A stretch of DNA of 64,000 nt from Castellaniella sp049673105. GTDB lineage: Bacteria > Pseudomonadota > Gammaproteobacteria > Burkholderiales > Burkholderiaceae_B. The stretch lies in assembly GCF_049673105.1 (NCBI RefSeq), contig NZ_JBATXG010000015.1, forward strand, positions 62,001 through 126,000, read 5' to 3'. A program made the translations under genes and the position numbers. Of the stretch, positions 27,662-36,676 are shown piece after piece; positions within the stretch are counted from its first letter, which is position 1; each line of letters begins with the position of its first letter. The notes beneath the pieces were generated by a model. It made no database searches, was not told the origin of the DNA, and saw only the letters and a program-made list of their open reading frames with translations.

Positions 27662-29310
27662 TCGCGCAAGCGGTTGGGCAGCAGTTCGCCGTGGCGCGCC
27701 AGAATCGGGTAGGCGGCGGCGTTGACCAGGTAGGCGTTGACGCCGCCCGTATCGCGCAGGACTTCCAGATAAAAGGCGCCGACGTCGGCCACATCGATCC
27801 GCCCGGTCTTGATCCGTTCCAGGTGGCGATCGGCGGCCTTGGCCTCCAGGGTGCGGAAGTATTCTTTTTCAAACGCCAGATTGCGCGCCACCTGGCGGTC
27901 ACCGGAGACAAACAGGGATGCCGCCTGACGCAGATTGTTCTGCAGGCGGTCCAGCGTGTCGCTCAGCTCGGCTTTTTGTTCGGCACCCAGCACCCAGTGC
28001 TTTTTATGCAAGCGGCTGGCGTGGCCCAGCAGCCCCATCCCCGAGACGCTGGCGGCATGGGATATGTTCATGGAAAAAGTCAGAATGGCTTTCAGGTACT
28101 GCTCGTCATCGGGGCTGAGGCTTTCCTGGTCCATGGTGGCCAGGTAGGTGGTGACGGACTGGTCCAGTTCGCCAATGACGCCATTCAGGTAGCGGGCGCG
28201 ACCGATGGCCTGGGTGTCGTCCTGTAGCAGGGCGCGTTGCGTCAACTGCAGGGATTCACGTAGCAGGTCCGTCAGGCGCAGGGCTTCTCGGGCGACCTGG
28301 CCCAGGGCTACCGCCGGCACTTCGCGGGCGGATTCGTCCAGGTAGCGGGGGCGGGCGGGATCGTCGGGATTGCTGCGTTGCGGCATCAATCGCTGCAGCA
28401 GGCGGGCGTAGGGCCGCAGCACCGGCATGAAGCAGGCGGCCACGATCAGATTGAAGATCAGGTGGAAATTGGCGACTTCGTGGGCGGGGTCGCTGCCTAG
28501 TGTTTGCATGATGTCGGGCGCCCAGGGCAGCAGGGCCATGCCCAGCAGGCAGCCGATGATCCGGGTGCCCAGATTGCCCATCGGCAGGCGGCGGGAGGCC
28601 GGGTTGTCGTCGCGACCGCCTTCCAGCACCGGGTTGATGGCGGTACCCAGATTGGCGCCCAGCACCAGGGTGTAGGCCAGGGCCGGATCGGCCAGGCCAT
28701 GGTGCGCCAGCGACATGATCAGCACCACGACCGCCACACTGGAATGGGATGCCCAGGTCAGCGCCGTGCTGGCCAGCAGCGCCAGCACCGGGGCATCGCC
28801 CAGGGCGTCGAGCGCCGTGCCCAGCATGGGCGCGCTTTTCAGCGGCTCGAACATATTGACCAGTTCGTGCAGGGACAGCAGCAGCAGGCCCAGGCCGATG
28901 AAGGCTCGTCCCAGATCCCGGGTGCGGCCCGGTTCGTAGTGGCGGAACATCCAGACGCCGATCAGGATCAGGCCGGGCGCCAGCATCGTCGGGTTGAAGG
29001 ATAGCGCCTGCACGATCAGGGTCGTACCGACGTTGGCCCCCAGCATGGCGGCCAGGCCCGGCGTCAGGGAGACCAGGCCGTCCATCGCGAAACCGGCGAT
29101 CATCAAACCGGTGGCGGTGCTGCTCTGGATGGCCGCCGTGACGAGCAGGCCGGTGCCAAAGGCGCGGGGCAGGGATCCCATGGCCCGCCCCATCCAGAGC
29201 CCCAGGTTCTTGCCGAAGGCTCGCTGTACGCCGGTTTGCACCATGTGCACACCCCATAGCAGCAGAGCGATGAAACCGCTGAAGGCGACAATGACCTGGA
29301 GTTCTTTCAT
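27652..29310 (-). CDS. Na/Pi-cotransporter family protein with PhoU-like C-terminal domain
   Basis: 552 residues. The N-terminal two thirds (to about 320) hold two inverted Na/Pi-symporter repeats; the first has the QSSTAT signature (AAIQSSTATGLMIAGF), the second the matching WASHSSVAVVV. The C-terminal third (about 340-550) is soluble, helical and PhoU-like. It probably moves phosphate with Na+, or exports it, in the inner membrane; the PhoU-like part may gate it. It follows htpX at 6 bp, so the two are probably one transcript. Confidence 0.85.
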   Translation of the reverse strand: MKELQVIVAFSGFIALLLWGVHMVQTGVQRAFGKNLGLWMGRAMGSLPRAFGTGLLVTAAIQSSTATGLMIAGFAMDGLVSLTPGLAAMLGANVGTTLIVQALSFNPTMLAPGLILIGVWMFRHYEPGRTRDLGRAFIGLGLLLLSLHELVNMFEPLKSAPMLGTALDALGDAPVLALLASTALTWASHSSVAVVVLIMSLAHHGLADPALAYTLVLGANLGTAINPVLEGGRDDNPASRRLPMGNLGTRIIGCLLGMALLPWAPDIMQTLGSDPAHEVANFHLIFNLIVAACFMPVLRPYARLLQRLMPQRSNPDDPARPRYLDESAREVPAVALGQVAREALRLTDLLRESLQLTQRALLQDDTQAIGRARYLNGVIGELDQSVTTYLATMDQESLSPDDEQYLKAILTFSMNISHAASVSGMGLLGHASRLHKKHWVLGAEQKAELSDTLDRLQNNLRQAASLFVSGDRQVARNLAFEKEYFRTLEAKAADRHLERIKTGRIDVADVGAFYLEVLRDTGGVNAYLVNAAAYPILARHGELLPNRLRETD

Positions 29311-29316
29311 AGGCGC

Positions 29317-30192
29317 TTAGCCCTGCTGGCGGCGCAGGGCCTCGATGCGCTGTTCGATGGGCGGATGCGAGGCGAACAGGGCGCCCAACGCGCCGCCGGC
29401 GATGCCCGCCGCCTGGAAGGATTTGGGCAGTTCGCCGGCCTCGACGCCGCCCAGCCGCGCGAGGGCGCGGATCATGGGTTCGCGGGCGCCCATCAGGTGG
29501 GCGGCGCCCGCATCCGCCCGGAATTCGCGTCGGCGGGAGAACCAGGCCACGATGATCGAAGCGATCACCCCGAACAGGATTTCACAGACAAAAACGCTGG
29601 CGTAATAGCCCATGCCCACGCCACGCTCGTTTTTCAGGATGGCGCGGTCGATGAAATAGCCTACCAGGCGCGACAGAAAGATCACGAAGGTGTTGACGAC
29701 GCCCTGGATCAAGGTCAGCGTGACCATGTCGCCATTGGCGACGTGCGCGACTTCGTGTCCCAGGACGGCGGTGACTTCTTCTTCGGTCATGGACGACAAC
29801 AGGCCGGTGGACACTGCCACCAGGGAATCATTGCGAAAGGCGCCGGTGGCGAAGGCATTGGGGGCGCCTTCGTAGATGGCGACCTCGGGGCGACCGATAC
29901 CGGCCCGGTCAGCCAATTGATGCACGGTATCGACCAGCCAGGCTTCGCGGGCGTTGCGCGGCGCCTGTGGGTTGATGACCTGGGCGCCCGTGCTGGTTTT
30001 GGCCATCCATTTGCTCATCAACAGAGAAATGAAAGACCCGCCGAAGCCGATGACGGCGGCAAAGACCAGCAACTGAGCCGGGTTGATGCCGTTGGCTGTC
30101 AGGTAGCGGCCAACGCCCAGCAGGTTCATGGTGATGCTGAGCACCAGCATGACGGCCATATTGGTCGCGAGAAACAGGATAATGCGCTTCAT
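29317..30192 (-). CDS. htpX: Membrane zinc metalloprotease HtpX
   Basis: 291 residues from the ATG at 30192 (MKRIILFLATNMAVML); an in-frame start 39 bases upstream adds no family sequence. Two N-terminal membrane helices (about 4-26 and 37-58) precede the M48 domain with HEVAH (146-150) and the downstream glutamate in RRREFRADAGA. A second pair of helices follows the HEVAH motif. HtpX degrades damaged inner-membrane proteins and is usually under envelope-stress control; no such promoter was recognised here. It is divergent from an EamA gene. Confidence 0.94.
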   Translation of the reverse strand: MKRIILFLATNMAVMLVLSITMNLLGVGRYLTANGINPAQLLVFAAVIGFGGSFISLLMSKWMAKTSTGAQVINPQAPRNAREAWLVDTVHQLADRAGIGRPEVAIYEGAPNAFATGAFRNDSLVAVSTGLLSSMTEEEVTAVLGHEVAHVANGDMVTLTLIQGVVNTFVIFLSRLVGYFIDRAILKNERGVGMGYYASVFVCEILFGVIASIIVAWFSRRREFRADAGAAHLMGAREPMIRALARLGGVEAGELPKSFQAAGIAGGALGALFASHPPIEQRIEALRRQQG

Positions 30193-30279
30193 GGGAAAGA
30201 CGGCTCCGAGAGTCGGGTTTGGTGTGCCCAAAGTGTATAGTATCGGCTTTGAGAACTGTATCCTGTTGTGGTGACAAAC

Positions 30280-31191
30280 ATGCAGTCCTTATGGATGTTG
30301 CTAGCCTGTGCGATGTTCGCCATGATGGGGGCCTTCGTCAAGGTTGCCGCCGATCTGGGCGCTACTTTGCCGGAAGTCGTGCTGTTTCGCGGTATTCCTT
30401 CCGTCCTGCTGCTGTCTTTCTGGGCGTATTCTACGCGCCGTACCCTGCGCCCCACCTGCTGGCGTCCGCACATCTGGCGCAATGTCAGCGGCATCGTATC
30501 CATGTGGATGGGGTTTTTCGCCCTGTCGCATCTGGCCCTGGCGACGGCGGTCAGTCTGAACTACACCGCTCCCCTGTTCATCGCCGGCTGGCTGCTGTTT
30601 TTTGGCGGCGCGCAGCGCGACCCGGTGCGCGTGCTGGCTGTGCTGGCCGGTTTTCTGGGCGTGCTGGGGGTCCTGCGCCCCAGTGTGGAACGCGATCAAT
30701 GGCTGGCGGCGTTGTTAGGGCTGTGCGGTGGCGGACTGGCTGCCGTTGCCATGATGCAGATCCGTCAACTGGGCCGGATCGGCGAACCGGAATGGCGCAC
30801 GGTGCTGTTGTTTTCCCTTGGCGTGTGTCTCAGCGGCCTGGTCGGCATCAGCATCCAGGGCTGGCGCACCAGCGACCCGCTCGCATTGCTGGCCCTGACG
30901 GGGCTGGGCTTGGTCGGGTTGGTGGGGCAGCTCACCATGACCCGCGCCTTCGGGCTGGGGTCTACCCTGTTGACGGCTGCCCTGCAGTACACCACCATCA
31001 TCTTTGCCGCACTGATTGGCATGCTGTTCTGGGGAGATCGACCAGCGCCGCTGGCCTGGGCCGGTATGGCCCTGATCATCGGCTCCGGCTTGCTGTCGGT
31101 ATGGCGTACGCATACGGATTCCCGCACCCTGCATGATCGCGGGGGTTCGCCGGCGGGGGGTTCGCAGACCAAGGAGGTAAATCCATCATGA
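30280..31191 (+). CDS. EamA/DMT-family transporter
   Basis: 303 residues from ATG 30280; a GTG at 30268 is in frame. About ten hydrophobic segments in two EamA repeats are visible (LLACAMFAMMGAFVK at the start, ALQYTTIIFAALIGMLFWGDRP in the second half). Substrate is unknown. A TATAGT at 30236-30241 is a possible -10. The stop overlaps the sseA start (ATGA), which links it to sulfur metabolism only by position. It shares little obvious sequence with the EamA protein at 18.9 kb. Confidence 0.85.
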   Translation: MQSLWMLLACAMFAMMGAFVKVAADLGATLPEVVLFRGIPSVLLLSFWAYSTRRTLRPTCWRPHIWRNVSGIVSMWMGFFALSHLALATAVSLNYTAPLFIAGWLLFFGGAQRDPVRVLAVLAGFLGVLGVLRPSVERDQWLAALLGLCGGGLAAVAMMQIRQLGRIGEPEWRTVLLFSLGVCLSGLVGISIQGWRTSDPLALLALTGLGLVGLVGQLTMTRAFGLGSTLLTAALQYTTIIFAALIGMLFWGDRPAPLAWAGMALIIGSGLLSVWRTHTDSRTLHDRGGSPAGGSQTKEVNPS

Positions 31192-32054
31192 TCGACTTAT
31201 TGATTCAGGCCGAGGCCTTGCAAGAACGCCTGCGCCGTCCGGGTTGTCTCGTGTTCGACGTGCGCCATGATCTGTCGGATCACCATGCGGGTCGCCGCGC
31301 CTACGAAGCAGGACACGTGCCGGGCGCCCTTTATCTGGATCATGAAACGCAATTGTGCGCGCTGCGCTCGGGCCGCAATGGCCGCCACCCTCTGCCGGAC
31401 CGGGCTGATTTTGCCGCCCTGTTGCGCGCCCAGGGCCTGACGGCGCGCTCGGACGTCGTCGTCTACGATGCGGGCAACAGCATGTTTGCCGCGCATCTGT
31501 GGTGGATGCTGCGCTGGCTGGGCCACGAATCTGTGGCGGTGCTGGATGGCGGCTGGGCGGCCTGGCAGGCCGCAGGCGGCGCAGTCGAGACCGGTGCGCG
31601 GGAGGCGTCTGTCAGCGAAGCTCAGGCCTTGCAGGGGCTGGCGCCGTCGGGCCAGGCGTCGATGCCTTTGGTGGATGCGCGGGCGGTGCTGGCGAATCTG
31701 GACGAGCCGCGCTTTACCGTTTTGGATGCCCGGGCGCCCGAACGCTTCAGCGGCGAAGTCGAACCGATCGATCCGGTGGGCGGCCATATCCCAGGCGCCC
31801 TGAACCGGCCTTTCATGCTGAATGTGGAAGCCGATGGGCGGTTCAAATCGCCCGCCCGCTTGCGCCAGGAATTCGAGACCTTGCTAGGCGGCCGCCTGGA
31901 TCACGGCATCGTGCATCAGTGCGGTTCGGGCATTACGGCTTGCCACAATATTTTTGCGATGGAATTGGCCGGTTTTCGGGGGTCCGCCCTGTATCCCGGT
32001 TCCTGGAGCGAATGGTGCAGCGAGGCCGACCGCCCGGTGGCGCGCGGTCGCTGA
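31188..32054 (+). CDS. sseA: 3-mercaptopyruvate sulfurtransferase-type rhodanese
   Basis: 288 residues, two rhodanese domains. The first (about 1-140) is inactive; the second (about 155-285) has the active loop CGSGIT with Cys245. CGSG(V/I)T is the 3-mercaptopyruvate sulfurtransferase signature, where thiosulfate sulfurtransferases carry CRxGxT. It transfers sulfane sulfur to a thiol acceptor or cyanide. Family residues before it include DARAPERFSGEVEPIDPVGGHIPGALN. It is coupled to the preceding transporter gene by a 4-bp overlap. Confidence 0.92.
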   Translation: MIDLLIQAEALQERLRRPGCLVFDVRHDLSDHHAGRRAYEAGHVPGALYLDHETQLCALRSGRNGRHPLPDRADFAALLRAQGLTARSDVVVYDAGNSMFAAHLWWMLRWLGHESVAVLDGGWAAWQAAGGAVETGAREASVSEAQALQGLAPSGQASMPLVDARAVLANLDEPRFTVLDARAPERFSGEVEPIDPVGGHIPGALNRPFMLNVEADGRFKSPARLRQEFETLLGGRLDHGIVHQCGSGITACHNIFAMELAGFRGSALYPGSWSEWCSEADRPVARGR

Positions 32055-32235
32055 GGCCGCGTGCCACCGGAGCGCGGCGTCCAGCGTCCATGCGTTCGCC
32101 GATCTCGTCGTCTTTCCGTGCGGTTTCCATAAGCCTGGTGTCCGGTGTCTCTGGGAACAGGGGCGCGTCCAGCAGCTTGCCCTGGGCGTCCCTGGAGAGG
32201 GCTGCCGGGCATTTCACCCAGCCTCGGGGTTCTCG

Positions 32236-32241
32236 TACAAT
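32236..32241 (+). promoter_or_regulatory. Candidate -10 element of the xseB-ispA-dxs-folE2 operon
   Basis: TACAAT (5 of 6 to consensus) lies 28 bp before the xseB ATG. TTTCAC is 18 bp upstream as a poor -35. The 215-bp gap after sseA otherwise shows no structure; a weak reverse reading frame there is discussed under findings. Confidence 0.4.
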
Positions 32242-32269
32242 CCAGTTTGGAACTCAATGATAAAACCCC

Positions 32270-32548
32270 ATGGTCAAGGAAAAAACCGCGCCGCGCACGG
32301 ACGTTTCGCAGGCTGCCGAGGCATTGCCCGCCGATTTCGAATCAGCGCTGGCCGAACTGGAATCTCTGGCTGCCCGCATGAATGACGGCAATCTGGGTCT
32401 GGAAGAATCCATCGCGCTGTACCAGCGCGGGGTGGCGCTGGCCCGCGTCTGCCAGCAGCGGCTGGATGCCGCAGAACAGCAGGTGCAGGTGTTGCAGGGT
32501 CAGCTGCTGGAACCCTTCGAGGGCGCGCAGGGGCAGGATGCGTCATGA
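32270..32548 (+). CDS. xseB: Exodeoxyribonuclease VII small subunit
   Basis: 92 residues. XseB wraps the large subunit XseA (not in the window) in the single-strand DNA exonuclease. FESALAELESLAARMNDGNLGLEESIALYQRGVAL is the family core and is strongly helical. No clear Shine-Dalgarno precedes the ATG. The stop overlaps the ispA start (ATGA). The pairing of xseB with ispA and dxs is a conserved proteobacterial order. Confidence 0.95.
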   Translation: MVKEKTAPRTDVSQAAEALPADFESALAELESLAARMNDGNLGLEESIALYQRGVALARVCQQRLDAAEQQVQVLQGQLLEPFEGAQGQDAS

Positions 32549-33465
32549 CGGCGGCATCCAACGATTTTGACCTGTGGCTGCAGGATATGGTATCCCATGT
32601 CGGCGCGGTGCTGGATGATTTGCTGCCGCCCCTGGAAGACGACGGCCCCGCGCGACTGCACGAGGCCATGCGCTATGCCGTACTGGGGCCGGGCAAACGG
32701 ATCCGCGCTGCGTTGGTGCTGGCCGCCGGCGAGGCCAGCCGCACACCGGGCGTTGCCTCGGCGGCTCAGGATCTGGCCTTGGATGGGGCGGCTGCCGCCG
32801 TCGAATTGATTCATGCCTATTCCCTGATTCATGACGATCTGCCGTGCATGGACGATGATGATCTGCGTCGCGGCAGGCCGACCGTGCATCGGCAGTTCGA
32901 CGACGAGGCCTTGGCCATGCTGGCGGGCGATGCGCTGCAGCCGCTGGCCTTCGATTGCCTGGCGCAGATGCCGATTGCGCCCGCTCTGGTCGTGCAGGCC
33001 GTGCAGTTGCTGGCCCGCGCGGCGGGGGGCGATGGCATGGTGGGCGGTCAGGCGATCGACTGCGCCAGTGTCGGCCATGCCTTGTCCATCGACGCCTTGC
33101 AGCGCATGCACCGCATGAAAACGGGCGCTTTGCTGGAAGCCAGCGTCTTGCTGGGCGGCGTGGTGGCCGGCGCCAGTTCCACGGTGCGCACCGGCCTGGA
33201 ATCCTATGCAGCCGCGATGGGGCTGGCATTTCAGGTCGTGGATGATATTCTGGACGTTACGGCGGATTCCGCGACGCTGGGCAAGACCGCAGGCAAGGAC
33301 GCTGCGCAGGGCAAGCCCACCTATGTGTCCATCTTGGGGCTGGAGGAATCCCGCGCCTTGCTGCTGGACCTGCGCACCCAGGCCCACGAGGCGCTGCTGC
33401 CGCTGGGGCCGTCGGCCTGCCGACTGCGCGAACTCGCTGATTACATCATTGGCCGGACGCACTGA
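32545..33465 (+). CDS. ispA: Farnesyl diphosphate synthase (short-chain polyprenyl synthase)
   Basis: 306 residues. IspA condenses IPP with DMAPP and GPP to C15 farnesyl diphosphate. The first aspartate motif is DDLPCMDDDD (about 97-106), with the two extra residues between the first and second aspartate pairs typical of bacterial FPP synthases; the second is DDILD. Also seen are GKRIRAAL, a basic pair for IPP binding, and GKTAGKDAAQGKPTY. FPP from here feeds undecaprenyl phosphate, quinones and, in this genome, squalene through hpnCD. Confidence 0.95.
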   Translation: MTAASNDFDLWLQDMVSHVGAVLDDLLPPLEDDGPARLHEAMRYAVLGPGKRIRAALVLAAGEASRTPGVASAAQDLALDGAAAAVELIHAYSLIHDDLPCMDDDDLRRGRPTVHRQFDDEALAMLAGDALQPLAFDCLAQMPIAPALVVQAVQLLARAAGGDGMVGGQAIDCASVGHALSIDALQRMHRMKTGALLEASVLLGGVVAGASSTVRTGLESYAAAMGLAFQVVDDILDVTADSATLGKTAGKDAAQGKPTYVSILGLEESRALLLDLRTQAHEALLPLGPSACRLRELADYIIGRTH

Positions 33466-33500
33466 CGATGCAGCTGCCGGGCCGACATGAAGAAGACATG

Positions 33501-35360
33501 ATGACAACTCTATTGGAAGGCATCGCCTCGCCGGCTGATGTGCGCCGCCTGGACCGCCGGGAACTGAAGGACCTGGCGGCCGAGCTGCGGGCGTTCATGC
33601 TGGCTTCGGTCGCCCAGACGGGCGGGCACCTGTCCTCGAACCTGGGTACGGTCGAACTGACGTTGGCGCTGCATTATGTATTTAATACGCCCGATGACCG
33701 CCTGGTCTGGGACGTGGGTCATCAGTCCTACCCCCACAAAATCCTGACCGGCAGGCGCGAAGCCATGTCCGGCTTACGGCAGATGGGCGGGATTTCCGGT
33801 TTTCCCAAGCGCAGCGAATCCCCCTACGATGCCTTCGGTACCGCGCATTCGTCCACGTCGATCTCGGCAGCGCTGGGCATGGCCGTGGCTGCCCGCAACA
33901 AGGGTATCGACCGTCAGCACATCGCCGTGATCGGCGATGGCGCCATGACGGCGGGCATGGCCTTCGAGGCGCTGAACAATGCCGGCGTCACATCCGATGT
34001 CAATCTGTTGGTGGTGCTGAACGACAACGATATGTCGATTTCGCCGCCGGTCGGCGCCCTGAACTACTATTTCGCCCGCCTGTTGTCGGGGCAGTTTTAT
34101 GCCCGCGCCAAAATGATGGGCCGGGCCATGCTGCAGCATGTGCCGCCCGCGCTGGCGCTGGCGCGTAAACTCGAAGGCCACGCCAAAGGCATGCTCTCGC
34201 CGGCCACCTTGTTCGAAGAACTGGGCTTCAACTATGTGGGGCCCATCGATGGCCACGATCTGGAAGCCCTGGTGCCGATGCTGGAAAACATCCGGGCGCT
34301 CAAGGGCCTGCAGTTCCTGCATGTGGTGACCCGCAAAGGGCAGGGTTACAAGCTGGCCGAGGCCGATCCCGTGCTGTACCATGGGCCGGGCAAATTCGAC
34401 CCATCCATCGGTATCCAGAAACCGGCCCAGCCTCCCCGCCGGACGTTCACGCAGGTGTTCGGGCGCTGGTTGTGCGATATGGCGCAGGCCGATGAACGCC
34501 TGGTCGGCATCACTCCGGCCATGCGCGAGGGCAGCGGGATGGTCGAATTCGAACGCCAATTTCCGCTGCGCTATTTCGACGTCGGTATCGCCGAGCAGCA
34601 TGCCGTCACGTTTGCCGCCGGCCTGGCCTGCGAGGGCTGCAAGCCGGTCGTCGCCATTTATTCCACCTTTCTGCAGCGCGGCTACGATCAGCTGATCCAT
34701 GACGTGGCCTTGCAGGACCTGGATGTGACCTTTGCCCTGGATCGCGCCGGCATCGTTGGCGCCGACGGGGCCACGCACGCCGGCAATTACGATATTGCCT
34801 ATTTGCGCTGCATCCCGAACATGGTGATTGCCACGCCGTCGGACGAGCACGAAGCCCGGCTGCTGCTGAATGCCTGCTACCGTCACCCCGGGCCGGCCTC
34901 GGTGCGCTATCCGCGCGGGGCAGGGTGCGGGGCCGATCCGGGCGATAGCCTGGACCCTGTCGATATCGGTCGCGCCGTCGTGCGCCGTCAGGGGCGCAAT
35001 GTCGCCATTCTGGTGTTCGGCACGCTGTTGCCGCAGGCCGCCCAGGCTGCCCAGGCGCTGGATGCCACCCTGGTGGACATGCGTTTCGTCAAACCGCTGG
35101 ACGAGGCCCTGCTGTCCGAGCTTGCGGCGTCGCACAGTCTGTTTGTCACGCTGGAAGAAGCCGCCGTCATGGGCGGCGCGGGCAGCGCGGTTGTGGAATA
35201 CTTCAATCGGGAGGCGATCGTGCGCCCGGTTCTGCAGCTGGGGCTGCCGGATGAATTCATCGATCACGGGGACCAGAAGGCCATTCTCGCCGGACTCGGC
35301 CTGGATGCCCAAGGGATCGAGGCGTCGATACGCCAGCGTTTGGAAAGGAATCACTCATGA
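33501..35360 (+). CDS. dxs: 1-deoxy-D-xylulose-5-phosphate synthase
   Basis: 619 residues. Dxs joins pyruvate and glyceraldehyde 3-phosphate, the entry step of the MEP isoprenoid pathway, using thiamine diphosphate. Motifs are GGHLSSNLGTVELTLALHYVF, the ThDP region GDGAMTAGMAFEALNNAG ending NDNDMSIS, FDVGIAEQHAVTFAAGLA, and DRAGIVGADGATHAG. The frame opens at 33468, but MTTLLEGIASPAD at 33501 matches relatives; 33498 is also an ATG. GAAGAAG lies upstream. The stop overlaps folE2 (ATGA). Confidence 0.95.
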   Translation: MTTLLEGIASPADVRRLDRRELKDLAAELRAFMLASVAQTGGHLSSNLGTVELTLALHYVFNTPDDRLVWDVGHQSYPHKILTGRREAMSGLRQMGGISGFPKRSESPYDAFGTAHSSTSISAALGMAVAARNKGIDRQHIAVIGDGAMTAGMAFEALNNAGVTSDVNLLVVLNDNDMSISPPVGALNYYFARLLSGQFYARAKMMGRAMLQHVPPALALARKLEGHAKGMLSPATLFEELGFNYVGPIDGHDLEALVPMLENIRALKGLQFLHVVTRKGQGYKLAEADPVLYHGPGKFDPSIGIQKPAQPPRRTFTQVFGRWLCDMAQADERLVGITPAMREGSGMVEFERQFPLRYFDVGIAEQHAVTFAAGLACEGCKPVVAIYSTFLQRGYDQLIHDVALQDLDVTFALDRAGIVGADGATHAGNYDIAYLRCIPNMVIATPSDEHEARLLLNACYRHPGPASVRYPRGAGCGADPGDSLDPVDIGRAVVRRQGRNVAILVFGTLLPQAAQAAQALDATLVDMRFVKPLDEALLSELAASHSLFVTLEEAAVMGGAGSAVVEYFNREAIVRPVLQLGLPDEFIDHGDQKAILAGLGLDAQGIEASIRQRLERNHS

Positions 35361-36166
35361 ACACCCTGCTGGACCCGGTGGCTGTGGCCATGCCGGATGT
35401 GCAAAGCAGCATCGATACCCGGCACATCGCCATTCAACGGGTGGGGGTGCGCGGTGTGCGCCATCCCCTGGTGGTGGCGACTGCCGCCCAGCCTCAGGCG
35501 ACCATCGCCGACTGGGAAATGACCGTCGCATTGCCGCCCGAGGAAAAAGGCACCCACATGTCGCGCTTCATCGCCTTGCTGGAATCGCATCGCGGGCAGC
35601 CGATGACGCCGGCCTCGCTGTGCGCCATGACCCAGTCCATGTTGGACCTGTTGCAGGTGGATGCCGGCGATGTGGCTGCCAGTTTCCCGTATTTCATTGA
35701 AAAGGCCGCGCCGGTGTCCGGGGTGCGCAGTCTGATGGATTATCAGGTGCGCTGGGCCGCCCAGGCTCGCCGGGGTCAGGCGCCGTCGTTCTCCCTGCAG
35801 GTGCAGGTGCCGGTCACCAGCTTGTGCCCATGCTCCAAGGCGATTTCCGAATACGGCGCACACAATCAGCGTTCGCACGTCACGGTGCAACTGGAATGCG
35901 CAGCGGACCACGCCCCGGCCTTGGATGCGCTGATTCCGCGCATCGAGGCCCAGGCCTCGTCCGAACTCTGGGGCCTGCTCAAGCGCGCCGACGAAAAATT
36001 CGTCACCGAGCGCGCCTACGAAAACCCGAAATTTGTCGAAGATCTGGTGCGCGATGTGGCCGTCATGCTGCAAGGCTTGCCCGGCGTGATCGCCTATCAG
36101 GTCGAAGCCGAGAATTTCGAATCGATTCACAACCATTCCGCTTACGCGGTAGTGCGTAGTCAATAG
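35357..36166 (+). CDS. folE2: GTP cyclohydrolase FolE2
   Basis: 269 residues. FolE2 (type IB) converts GTP to 7,8-dihydroneopterin triphosphate, the first step of folate and queuosine synthesis. The active-site signature is TSLCPCSKAISEYGAHNQR (about 154-172), with metal ligands from the cysteine, the later glutamate and the IHNHSAY region near the C-terminus. Type IB enzymes can use metals other than zinc and often back up FolE under zinc limitation; no Zur site was seen upstream. Coupled to dxs by a 4-bp overlap. Confidence 0.95.
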   Translation: MNTLLDPVAVAMPDVQSSIDTRHIAIQRVGVRGVRHPLVVATAAQPQATIADWEMTVALPPEEKGTHMSRFIALLESHRGQPMTPASLCAMTQSMLDLLQVDAGDVAASFPYFIEKAAPVSGVRSLMDYQVRWAAQARRGQAPSFSLQVQVPVTSLCPCSKAISEYGAHNQRSHVTVQLECAADHAPALDALIPRIEAQASSELWGLLKRADEKFVTERAYENPKFVEDLVRDVAVMLQGLPGVIAYQVEAENFESIHNHSAYAVVRSQ

Positions 36167-36234
36167 GCTGTGTGCTAGAATACCGGGTTACTTGCTCGAC
36201 CGTTCCTGAATGGGGGCCCCTTTAGGGGTGACTG

Positions 36235-36270
36235 ATCTGTGCCGGCGGGCTGTCTGTCAACATCGCAGAT
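36235..36270 (+). promoter_or_regulatory. Candidate S6:S18 autoregulatory element in the rpsF leader
   Basis: ATCTGTG (36235-36241) pairs with CGCAGAT (36264-36270), with CCG (36242-36244) unpaired at the inner end of the stem. A CCG bulge on a stem is the known feature by which the S6:S18 complex binds its own mRNA. The rpsF ATG follows at 36289. I could not draw a convincing inner hairpin, so this is tentative. CCCCTTTAGGGG (36217-36228) is another small hairpin upstream. Confidence 0.35.
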
Positions 36271-36288
36271 ATCCACAAGGAGTCATTC

Positions 36289-36657
36289 ATGCGTCACTAC
36301 GAAGTAGTGTTTATTGTGCATCCCGATCAAAGCGAGCAGGTGCCCGCCATGATCGAGCGCTACCAAGCCATGGTCACGACCCACGGCGGTCAAATCCACC
36401 GTGTCGAAGACTGGGGTCGCCGCCAGTTGGCCTATCCGATCCAGAAGCTCGTGAAAGCTCACTACGTGTGCTTCAACATCGAGTGCGGCCAGACCGCGCT
36501 GGACGAACTGGAACACTCGTTCCGCTACAACGACGCCATCCTGCGTCACCTGTTCATCAAGACCAAGCATGCTCACACCGAGCCGTCGATCATGATGAAA
36601 TCGGTCGAACGCGAAGAAGCCCGCAAGGCCTCCAGCGTCGAGACGCCGAACTCCTGA
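36289..36657 (+). CDS. rpsF: 30S ribosomal protein S6
   Basis: 122 residues. MRHYEVVFIVHPDQSEQVPAMIERY is the typical start, and RRQLAYPIQKLVKAHYV and LEHSFRYNDAILRHLFIK are core family sequence. It binds the 16S central domain with S18, encoded two genes downstream. AAGGAG precedes the ATG. A short acidic/basic tail (REEARKASSVETPNS) ends the protein. First gene of rpsF-priB-rpsR-rplI. Confidence 0.98.
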   Translation: MRHYEVVFIVHPDQSEQVPAMIERYQAMVTTHGGQIHRVEDWGRRQLAYPIQKLVKAHYVCFNIECGQTALDELEHSFRYNDAILRHLFIKTKHAHTEPSIMMKSVEREEARKASSVETPNS

Positions 36658-36676
36658 TCCGGCACTCGCGCGATCC

